From the NCBI GenBank assembly GCA_036377075.1, contig DASUZB010000277.1:1-29593 (forward strand): DNA of 29,593 nucleotides, read 5' to 3'. The translations under genes were made by a program, and so were the position numbers. A model generated the notes under the pieces. It was not told where the DNA came from, ran no database searches, and saw only the letters and a list, made by a program, of their open reading frames with translations. Positions 15,026 through 22,188 of the stretch are shown one piece after another. This DNA comes from DASUZB01 sp036377075 (GTDB lineage: Bacteria > Actinomycetota > CALGFH01). How positions within the stretch are numbered: position 1 is the first letter of the stretch; every line of letters begins with the position of its first letter.

Positions 15026-18000
15026 GTGCCACGCCATGTTGTGCTGATGTCGCGCGACGCCTCCTTGGCGATCGCGCTGCGTACCCTGCTGGCCCCGTCC
15101 GACCGGGTCAGCATCCTGGCGGCGCCGGGCGACTGGGGCACCCTGCCCGACCCCGCCGTGGACGCCGTGGTGGTCGACGTCCCGATCGACCGCCGCCGTG
15201 CCGAGGTCGAGGAGCTTCGCACCAGGTACGAAGGCCGGCTTGTGGTGCTCCTCGGACAGCGCGACAACGAGAAGGACCTGCCCGACGACCCGGGCCTGCT
15301 GGTGATGCGCCGCCCGTTCGCCATGCTCGACCTGTCGGAGGTCCTGACCGGCCCCGCGCCAGCCATCCGCCGTCCGGCCCGCCGTTGGGGCCGTTTCTCG
15401 CCTACCAGGCAGCCCACGCCACCTTCCGGCACTCCCGACCACCCCGCCGCCCCACCCAGCGAGGGCCAGCCCACGCGGCCGGCGGCCGCTCGGCCCGGTG
15501 ACACCCCGGCCGGCCGGAGCCCGGCCGCCGCCGGTTCCGACCGTCCCGCCGCGGCGCCGGCCGGAGCCACCAGGCCCGATGCGCCGGCGGCCAGTCCGCC
15601 CACCCGTCCCGTGGGGGAGGGCCCCGCGAGGGCGGGTGGCGACACCCGGCCGGGCGGTGCCGCGCTCCGTCCGGCGGGGAACGACCCCGCGAGGGCAGCT
15701 GGCGGGACGCCGCCGGGCGCTGCCGCGCCCCGTCCGGCGGGCGAGGCCCCGGGCCGGCTTGGCGCTGCCGCGGGAGCTGGCCGGGACGCGGGGGCGGGCC
15801 GGGGTGAAAGCGCTGGCGCTGGTTCCGGGGAGCGCGCCCCGGCGGCGCCTGCTTCCGGAGCTGGGCCGGATGAGCGGCGTGCGGCCGCCTCCGAGGTGCG
15901 GGGCGGAGACGAGCGCTCGACCGCTGGTGCCGGCGACCGGCCGGGTGGCGGGGCCGCCACCGGACGTGGAGGGGACGAGTCCCGTCCGGCCCCGGTGCGG
16001 CCGGCGGGCACGGACCGGCCGGCGGCCGGGGGTTTGGAGGGGCGTTCGGGCGCTGCGGCCCGTCAGGACGAGGGCCGTCAGGGCGAGGGCCGACCCGCTC
16101 CCGCCGAGCGGCCGGCGGCGCCTGGCCCGGACGTCCCTGGACGCCCGGTGGGTGGTGCCCGTCCGGCGGCCTCGGCCGCTCCGGTCGTGCCGTCACGCGC
16201 GCCCGACCGCCCGGTTGGCGGCGGTCCTGCTGGTCCGGCCTCGCCGGGCGAATCCGGTGGTCCCGGCGAGGCGGGGAGGGCTGGGACGCCTGCCGGCGGA
16301 CCTCGGCAGGGACCGGGCGTCCCGCCGAGCTCCCGGCCCGACGAGGGGGGCGCCGGCGGCCGGCAGGCCGGCACCGGCCCTCCGACCAGGACGTCGGCGG
16401 GCGCCCTTGGGGTCATGCGCCAGGCCGGTGGCCCACGCCCGGCTGGTGCGCCCGGCCGGCCGGAGGCAGGGCGGCCGGAGGCAGGGCGGCCGGAAGGTGG
16501 TCGGCCGGAAGGTGGTCGGCCGGAAGGTGGTCGGCCAGAGGCCCAGTCGGCGCCGGGAGCACCATCCCGGGCACCCGCGCCGGGTTTCGGCCGCGAGCAG
16601 GCCAGGTCCGAGGGACAGGCCAGGCCTGAGCGGAGGCCGCCGGCCCCGGCCGGCGGACCGTCCGGCGCGCCGCCCCAGGCACGCCAGGCCCGTCCCGCGG
16701 CCGGTGCCCGCCCAGGGCCTGCCGCCGCTCCTCCGGGCCGCACCCCAGGTGCGGCCGGCGCGCCGACCAGGGGCGAGGGCCCAGCCGAACGCACCGGTAG
16801 CCGGCCGGGCACGACGGCAACGCCCGGCGGCGAGCGGCCGGAGCGGCCCGCCGTTCGCCGGCCGGCCGTCGGGCCGGGTGCGCCGGCGACGCCGCGGCCG
16901 ACCGGTCGCCCGGGGGCGCCCCGCCCGTCGAGGCCAGAGGGCGAGCCGGTGCGTGACGAGCGGCAGGCCAAAGCCGGAGCGCCTCCCCGGATGCCGTCCC
17001 GCCTGCCTGGGGCGCCCGAGCGACCGGCCGACGGCGGGGACTGGGGGTCCCGCGCTCCGTCGCAGGAGGGCGCCGGCCAAGGCACCGCCAAGCCGCAGCA
17101 CGGGAAGGCGGCAGCGGCCACCGAGCCCGCTCCGGCGGCCCGAACCGCGGAGCCCGCCGCGGCGTCCGGCGAGGACGCCCCGGAGCCCACCAGGTTCCGC
17201 CGGTTCCTGCGCGGCGTCGCCCGCGTCGTTGGCGGCGGCCAGGTGCCAGAGGATGCCACGGCAGCTCCACCCAGGCCTGAGGCTGCCGCGGGCAAGCGCC
17301 CGTCCACCCCCGGGCGGCCGGCCCAGCCGGTCCACGAGCGGCCCGCCCCGACGGCCCCGACCGCGCCCGCCGAGCGCGCGACGCCGCCGTCGCCGCCGCA
17401 GGCCACGGCCCGGACCGAGCCGCCGGCGCCCCGACGGGCCGTGCCAGCCCCCCCCGCGACGGGGACCGGCCACCCGGTGGCCCCGTCCGGCAGCAGTAGG
17501 ACCCCACCCCAGGCGAGGACCGGGCCTGCCGCGGCGCCACCCAGGCGGCCCGAGCCTGGCCGACCTGAGCCCGGCGAGCGGCAAGCCCCCGAGAAGGCCG
17601 CAGAGCCTGCCGCGGCGCCATCCGAGAAGCCAGGGCGCCCGGCCCCGGGGTCGCCAGGGCTGCCCGACTTCTTCACCAAGCCGGCCACGCCGGCGGTGCG
17701 CGCGCAACCGTACCGCGCACCCGACCAGGTAGGTCCAGCGAAGGCTGCGACCAGCGCGGCGCCCGCAGCCCCGACCGAGCAGGAGGCGCCGAAGGCGCCG
17801 GCCGACCGGACGCCCCCGTCCGAGCCGGCCCCGGGGGTCGAGCGGTCCGCGGTGGAAGCCGAGGCGGCAACCCGGCCCGAGGCCGGCCGCAAGGAAGAGC
17901 CGGCTGAGGCCCGTGAGGCCGTCGCGAAGGAGGCCGCCGACGCCGAGGCTCGGGTCGGGCCTGAGGCGGAGCCTGGGGCGAAGAGCGAGGAGGCCGAGCC

Positions 18001-20005
18001 GGCCAAGGGTGAGGAGGCCGAGGGCGAGGAGGCACGCAGGGCCGAGGCTGAGCCCGAGGCCGAGCGCCGGGCGGCCGAGCCCGTTGGAGTCACGGTGGCG
18101 GAGGCCGCCGAGGCCGAGGCAGGGGCTCGCCCCGAGGTGGAGGGTGAGGCCGAGGAGACCCGCGAGGCCGTGGCCGAGGAGGTCCGCGAGGCTGAGCCTG
18201 CGGCGGCCGAGCCCAGCGGCGCCGCGGCCGAGGCGGCAACCAGGCCCGAAGCGGAGCGCGAGGCGGCAGAGGCCGCGGAGCATGCCCAAGCAGCGCAGGT
18301 GTCCGAGGCCACCGCGGCCGCCCCGGCGGAGGCGCCCGCGCCCCCCGAGGAGGAGAAGGCCGCAGCGGCCGAGGCCCGCCCGGACACGGCACCGGCAGCG
18401 AGCGCCGCGCCGCCCGAGGTGGAGCGCCCCACGGCCACGGAGGCTCCTTCCGAGGCAAGGGAAGCCCCGCCCGCCGAGCGCCCGCCACCGCCCGCCGCCA
18501 CTCCACCCGAAGCGAAGGAGGCCCCGCCAGCCCCGGTCGAGGAAGTCGCGCGCGCCGTCCCGCCAAGCCCACCTGCGGAGGCCGAGCAGCCCTCCGCCGC
18601 ACCTGCCGCCCCCGCCAAGGAGCTCCCGTCTCCACAGGCGCCGCCCGAGGCGGCCGCCCCCACGGCACCAGCAGCGGCGAAGGACGCCGCTCCGCCGGCG
18701 CAGGCGCCGCCCGTGGCGGCCGCTCCCGCGGTACCAGCAGAGCCCGAGGCGGCCGCGGCACCCGCTCGAGCTCCCGACCGGGCAGCTCCGGCAGCCCCTG
18801 CCGCACCGCCGGCGGCCGAGGAGGCGCCCGCCGAGGCGCCCGCGGCCAGGGCGGCGCCACCCGAGCCGAGGGAGGCCCCGCCGCGCGCCGAACCAGCGGG
18901 TCCGCCAAGCCGGCCGGCAGCCCCGACCCCGCCACCAGCCGAACCTGCGACGCGTGCCCGGCCCCCGGAGGCACCGGGCCGGCCGACGCCGAGCGCCCCC
19001 ACGGCACCGCCGAGTGAGCGGGCGCCGGCTCCGCCGGAGCGGCCGGCGGCCCGGGCGGCTCCGTCCGGCGCCCCGCCGCCGCCGCGCGAGGCGCCGCCCG
19101 CCGGGCGGCCAGCGGCCGCTCCGCCACCCGCCCCACCCATGCCGGCTCCGCGGCAGCCAGCCCCGCCACGGCCGACCCCGCCGGTCGCGCGGCCCACCCC
19201 GATCCCACCCGAACGGAAGGTCGTCCGGCCGCGCGAGGACCAGCCGGCGGCCAGGGCCGGCCGGGCGGTCGAGCCGACCGCGCCCCCACGCCCGCCAAGG
19301 CCGGTCCGCCACGCCGCCCCGCCCGTCCCGAAGGCGCCCTCGGCGCCACCGGCACCCGTCGAACGGCCCCGGAAGCCACGGCGGCCGGGCCTGCTGCGGC
19401 GCCTGCGGGCGAACCTGAGCGGGGCCTACCCGGCCGGACCGGTGGAGACCCCCGACCAGGCTCCGGACTTCGAGCGCCTCACCCACTCCATCGAGCGGGT
19501 CTCCGAGGTCCTCGGCGACCAGCCGGTCGAGTTCTACGAGCGCGACCTGCCGCAGATCGCCGCGGCGGAGACGGCCCGTCGGGTCCATGCCGACATCGTC
19601 GTGCTGCTGCTGGACAACGGGGAGGGCCTCCTGGAGGTCTCCGGCGGCGTGGGGCTGACGCCGGCCGAGCGGCGCATGACCGTCGACTACGGCCGCGACG
19701 TCATGCGCGAGCTGTTCCGCGCCGGCGTCGGCCTGGTCGAGGACACCGACCGGGTGCGCGGCGCCTTGGCCGGGATCCCCGGCAGCCGCGCCGAGACCCT
19801 GGTGATGGTGCCGCTGGTACACGAGCGGCTCGGCTTCGGGGTCCTCGTCGCCGGCCGCAAGCGCAACCCCCAGGGCCTGTCGCCCCAGGTCTTCAACGAC
19901 GAGGAGGTCGAGTCGCTGATGAACTTCGCCGACGACGCCGCCTCGTCACTGCGCACCGCGGTGCTCCTGCGTCACCTGAAGCACCAACTCAACCCGATCG
20001 ACTGA
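15026..20005 (+). CDS. Giant pseudo-receiver / low-complexity / GAF protein of the tad operon
   Basis: One frame runs for about 1,659 residues. Residues 1-115 look like a receiver (RHVVLMSRDASLAIALRTLL; VVVDVPIDRR; VMRRPF with Arg where Lys is expected). Residues ~119-1448 are low-complexity: Pro/Gly/Arg/Ala-rich, then a Glu/Ala-rich acidic block (~938-1118), then Pro/Ala-rich with basic patches (RKPRRPGLLRRLRANLSG). Residues ~1475-1659 resemble a GAF domain (RVHADIVVLLLDNGEGLLEV; MVPLVHERLGFGVLVAGRK; ESLMNFADDAASSL). Folded domains at both ends of the same frame argue that this frame is the coding one, although several other frames on both strands are also open. GTG 15026 follows AGGGGAG by 8 bases. 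It lies 13 bp after tadC, so it is probably pilus-related: a scaffold, localisation factor or sensor. No known function; no signal peptide. Confidence 0.85.
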   Translation: MPRHVVLMSRDASLAIALRTLLAPSDRVSILAAPGDWGTLPDPAVDAVVVDVPIDRRRAEVEELRTRYEGRLVVLLGQRDNEKDLPDDPGLLVMRRPFAMLDLSEVLTGPAPAIRRPARRWGRFSPTRQPTPPSGTPDHPAAPPSEGQPTRPAAARPGDTPAGRSPAAAGSDRPAAAPAGATRPDAPAASPPTRPVGEGPARAGGDTRPGGAALRPAGNDPARAAGGTPPGAAAPRPAGEAPGRLGAAAGAGRDAGAGRGESAGAGSGERAPAAPASGAGPDERRAAASEVRGGDERSTAGAGDRPGGGAATGRGGDESRPAPVRPAGTDRPAAGGLEGRSGAAARQDEGRQGEGRPAPAERPAAPGPDVPGRPVGGARPAASAAPVVPSRAPDRPVGGGPAGPASPGESGGPGEAGRAGTPAGGPRQGPGVPPSSRPDEGGAGGRQAGTGPPTRTSAGALGVMRQAGGPRPAGAPGRPEAGRPEAGRPEGGRPEGGRPEGGRPEAQSAPGAPSRAPAPGFGREQARSEGQARPERRPPAPAGGPSGAPPQARQARPAAGARPGPAAAPPGRTPGAAGAPTRGEGPAERTGSRPGTTATPGGERPERPAVRRPAVGPGAPATPRPTGRPGAPRPSRPEGEPVRDERQAKAGAPPRMPSRLPGAPERPADGGDWGSRAPSQEGAGQGTAKPQHGKAAAATEPAPAARTAEPAAASGEDAPEPTRFRRFLRGVARVVGGGQVPEDATAAPPRPEAAAGKRPSTPGRPAQPVHERPAPTAPTAPAERATPPSPPQATARTEPPAPRRAVPAPPATGTGHPVAPSGSSRTPPQARTGPAAAPPRRPEPGRPEPGERQAPEKAAEPAAAPSEKPGRPAPGSPGLPDFFTKPATPAVRAQPYRAPDQVGPAKAATSAAPAAPTEQEAPKAPADRTPPSEPAPGVERSAVEAEAATRPEAGRKEEPAEAREAVAKEAADAEARVGPEAEPGAKSEEAEPAKGEEAEGEEARRAEAEPEAERRAAEPVGVTVAEAAEAEAGARPEVEGEAEETREAVAEEVREAEPAAAEPSGAAAEAATRPEAEREAAEAAEHAQAAQVSEATAAAPAEAPAPPEEEKAAAAEARPDTAPAASAAPPEVERPTATEAPSEAREAPPAERPPPPAATPPEAKEAPPAPVEEVARAVPPSPPAEAEQPSAAPAAPAKELPSPQAPPEAAAPTAPAAAKDAAPPAQAPPVAAAPAVPAEPEAAAAPARAPDRAAPAAPAAPPAAEEAPAEAPAARAAPPEPREAPPRAEPAGPPSRPAAPTPPPAEPATRARPPEAPGRPTPSAPTAPPSERAPAPPERPAARAAPSGAPPPPREAPPAGRPAAAPPPAPPMPAPRQPAPPRPTPPVARPTPIPPERKVVRPREDQPAARAGRAVEPTAPPRPPRPVRHAAPPVPKAPSAPPAPVERPRKPRRPGLLRRLRANLSGAYPAGPVETPDQAPDFERLTHSIERVSEVLGDQPVEFYERDLPQIAAAETARRVHADIVVLLLDNGEGLLEVSGGVGLTPAERRMTVDYGRDVMRELFRAGVGLVEDTDRVRGALAGIPGSRAETLVMVPLVHERLGFGVLVAGRKRNPQGLSPQVFNDEEVESLMNFADDAASSLRTAVLLRHLKHQLNPID
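16457..16546 (+). repeat. Six tandem 15-bp units inside the giant gene
   Basis: Units alternate between CGGCCGGAGGCAGGG (two copies) and CGGCCGGAAGGTGGT (three copies), ending in a diverged copy. They encode repeats of GRPEA and GRPEG. The exact three-copy block indicates recent slippage growth, so length variation between strains is expected. Confidence 0.85.
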
Positions 20006-20015
20006 GGGCGATAGG

Positions 20016-21482
20016 CTAGCGTCGCAGGTAGACGCGCTCCTCGTGGTGCGCGAACGCCAGCCGCCACCCGGCCGAATGGTCGAGGTCGGCGACCAGGTCC
20101 GGGGTCGCCTCGGCGTCGGTGACCACGTAGGCGACGCCGCGGGCGTCGAGCAGCCGCTGGGCGTCCCAGCGGCCCGACATGATCGCGTGGTAGTCGGTCC
20201 AGACGCTGGCCGGTGTCAGCTCGATGCGTGAGTCCACCGCCGGCTTGACCGCCGGCCCGAGCCGGAACTCCAGGTACGAGCCCCAGGGCTGGTAGTTGAG
20301 CATGCGGCCCGCCTGCGGGTGGGCGGCCAGCCAGTCCCCGGTCGCCACCGGCGCGGAGGCCAGCGCAGGCCGCGATGCCATGCCAGGCACCAGGCGGTCG
20401 CGCACGCCCGGTGCCGCCACCGTGACCGCCAGGGCCACCACCAGCAGCATCGCCGCCGTGATCAGCGGCGAACCCCGGTCGTCGCGCGCCGGCCGTGGCG
20501 TGCGCTCCCGGGCGAGCGCGGCGAGCGCCAGCGGCAGCACCAGCCCGAACCAGACGCCCGCCCGTGCCGTCCAGAGCGCAAGCAGCGCCAGCGGGACCAA
20601 CCTTGCGAGCTGGTCGGCCGCGCGTGTCAGGCTCCCGGCACGCGCCAGCGCGACCACCAGCACGGCCATGGCGCCGAGCAGCGCGGCCCCGGCCGGGTCG
20701 CGCACGGAGGTCGGCGCCCACTCGGTCACCCCGGCCGTGACCGACCGGTTGCCCGCGAGGTCGGCCACGTAGCGCAGCACGCCAGGACCCCACGGGTTGA
20801 GCAGCAGGGCGAGCACGCTGGCCGCACCGGTGAGCAGCAGCCGCGAGGACGCGGGTCGATCCCGCCGCGCCAAGGCGACCGCGGCGTCGATGCCGAGCAC
20901 CGCGAGGCCGACCACGAAGGCCCCGTGGAGGTTGACCCAGACCGCCATCAGGACCGGGAGCGCGACCAGGACGCGTGGCCGCCGCCGGGCCACCTCCAGC
21001 AGGTACAACTCGATGGCGAACAAGAGCACCGAGAACATCTGCGGCCTGGCCGCGAAGATAGACATCGCGCCGGCGTGCGCCACCAGCACGCTGCCCGCGA
21101 TCACCCGCAAGCTGGCCGTGCGCCGCCGGCAGGCGGCCATCACCAGGCCCCAGGCCGCGACGGTGACGAGCGCGTTGACGATCGCGATCAGCGGGAACCC
21201 GCCGACCCGCCAGAGCCCGTAGAGCACGAGCTGGGCGCCCCAGTTCTGGTCGAGCCACGGCTGGCCGGCCGTCGTCCAGGCGAACACGTCGGTGCGCAGC
21301 ACGTGGCCGGCGTCCACCATGAGCGCGCCCGCCCTGACGTGGTAGGCGAGGTCGACCGCGTTCGTCCCGACCGCGAGTTGCATCGCCCCGATGGCGCCGA
21401 GCACCACCACCAGCCACAGCCGAGGAACCGTCAGCCACGCGAGCCAGCGCCCCAGCCCGGCCTCCCTCGGGACGGTCGGCAC
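20016..21482 (-). CDS. Multi-pass membrane protein, GT-C glycosyltransferase-like
   Basis: This protein of about 488 residues has an N-terminal hydrophobic helix (LWLVVVLGAIGAMQLAVG), an Asp-containing first outer loop (AVDLAYHVRAGALMVDAGHV ... FAWTTAGQPWLDQNWG), about ten further membrane helices with motifs ARPQMFSVLLFAIE and WVNLHGAF, and a soluble C-terminal part (LNYQPWGSYLEFRLGP, AVDSRIELT). This layout is that of uncharacterised polyprenyl-sugar-dependent (GT-C-like) membrane proteins; substrate unknown. The start is uncertain: I chose GTG 21482, where the hydrophobic part begins soon after; the frame is open to 21638. It converges on the giant gene with a 10-bp gap. The ~270 bp between its start and tRNA-Val(CAC) show only the tRNA promoter. 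Confidence 0.82.
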   Translation of the reverse strand: MPTVPREAGLGRWLAWLTVPRLWLVVVLGAIGAMQLAVGTNAVDLAYHVRAGALMVDAGHVLRTDVFAWTTAGQPWLDQNWGAQLVLYGLWRVGGFPLIAIVNALVTVAAWGLVMAACRRRTASLRVIAGSVLVAHAGAMSIFAARPQMFSVLLFAIELYLLEVARRRPRVLVALPVLMAVWVNLHGAFVVGLAVLGIDAAVALARRDRPASSRLLLTGAASVLALLLNPWGPGVLRYVADLAGNRSVTAGVTEWAPTSVRDPAGAALLGAMAVLVVALARAGSLTRAADQLARLVPLALLALWTARAGVWFGLVLPLALAALARERTPRPARDDRGSPLITAAMLLVVALAVTVAAPGVRDRLVPGMASRPALASAPVATGDWLAAHPQAGRMLNYQPWGSYLEFRLGPAVKPAVDSRIELTPASVWTDYHAIMSGRWDAQRLLDARGVAYVVTDAEATPDLVADLDHSAGWRLAFAHHEERVYLRR

Positions 21483-21715
21483 CTCGTGCCCGCCGGACCG
21501 ACCTGGACCCGTCGGAGGGGAGACGGACTCCCTACCCTCACGCCGCCCGGGCCGTGCCGGTGCTCGTGCCACGCAGCCCCCTTCCGCATGGGCCGTCCCA
21601 CCCCTGGGCAGGCACCCGAAAGAGCCTACGAGCAGCACGAACCCGCCGCATCCGCAAGACTACCCAGCACCACGCCGAGCCCCGCCACCGCCCCCACACC
21701 ACCCGGAAAGCTCGA

Positions 21716-21744
21716 TTGCGGCCACCCCGGCAACGTCGTTAGAC
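21716..21744 (+). promoter_or_regulatory. Promoter of tRNA-Val(CAC)
   Basis: TTGCGG (21716-21721) and TTAGAC (21739-21744) are 17 bp apart, placing transcription start a few bases before the tRNA at 21757. Confidence 0.5.
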
Positions 21745-21756
21745 TGCCGGCACCCC

Positions 21757-21831
21757 GGGCGTGTAGCTCAGCGGGAGAGCGCTGCCTTCACACGGCAGAG
21801 GTCGCAGGTTCAAAACCTGCCACGCCCACCA
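21757..21831 (+). tRNA. tRNA-Val(CAC)
   Basis: Acceptor GGGCGTG pairs with CACGCCC; anticodon stem CTGCC/GGCAG encloses loop TTCACAC with anticodon CAC; T-arm GGTTCAAAACC; discriminator A and encoded CCA (21829-21831). The gene is intact although its 3' half is the left end of an inserted element whose other end is a copy at 25278-25321. Confidence 0.97.
21787..21830 (+). other. attL: tRNA-Val 3' half, left copy of a 44-bp direct repeat
   Basis: Bases 21787-21830 match 25278-25321 with one mismatch (21791 C, 25282 T), and the last 39 bases are identical. The offset is 3,491 bp. The repeat runs from the anticodon loop to the second C of CCA, a classic integration site for tyrosine recombinases. 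Confidence 0.85.
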
Positions 21832-21849
21832 CACAACAGCGCAGGTCAG

Positions 21850-21880
21850 GCCGGGTCCACGGACCCGGCGTCTTGCTTTC
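21850..21880 (+). terminator. Rho-independent terminator of tRNA-Val(CAC)
   Basis: GCCGGGTC and GACCCGGC form an 8-bp stem around CACG (21850-21869), followed by the T-rich stretch TCTTGCTTTC. It lies about 20 bases after the tRNA. Confidence 0.7.
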
Positions 21881-21901
21881 GGCGCTCGGAATCAGCCGCT
21901 C

Positions 21902-21910
21902 GGGCAGCAA
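21902..21910 (+). repeat. GGGCAGCAA motif near attL, candidate integrase arm site
   Basis: The motif starts 71 nt after the last base of tRNA-Val(CAC), the same offset and orientation as at tRNA-Val(GAC) (first base 2025 against tRNA end 2096). The second unit of the pair is not recognisable here. Function is inferred. Confidence 0.5.
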
Positions 21911-22188
21911 CAGCCTCGAACCGGCTCCGCGCGCCTGTCGGTCAACCGGCCGCGCCCCGCGAGGTCGGCGGCCGCCGCGGATGCCGCTCTCCAGGCAAGG
22001 TTTCCAACCCTGACGCTGAACCGGTGGGCGATCGCCACGGATGATGCCCACCCGGAGGCTCCCAGCGTTTCGGCCCAGACCGTCCTGCCAGGGTGGACTC
22101 GGCGTGCCTCAAGCCATCGACCGGATGTGCCGACGCCTTGGCGGGGTTCGCTCTGGTTTCTCCATGGGCTCGACGGGACGGGAGTGGG

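Noticed and set aside
16457..16546. CRISPR-like array
   Set aside because: Units are contiguous with no spacers and keep the reading frame of the giant gene.
16193..19822. A 1,209-codon minus-strand gene
   Set aside because: It is antisense to the giant gene, has no recognisable domain and is explained by lack of stops in very GC-rich DNA.
20319..22013. A plus-strand gene of 564 codons
   Set aside because: It is antisense to the membrane protein, very Arg/His/Gln-rich, and runs through tRNA-Val(CAC).
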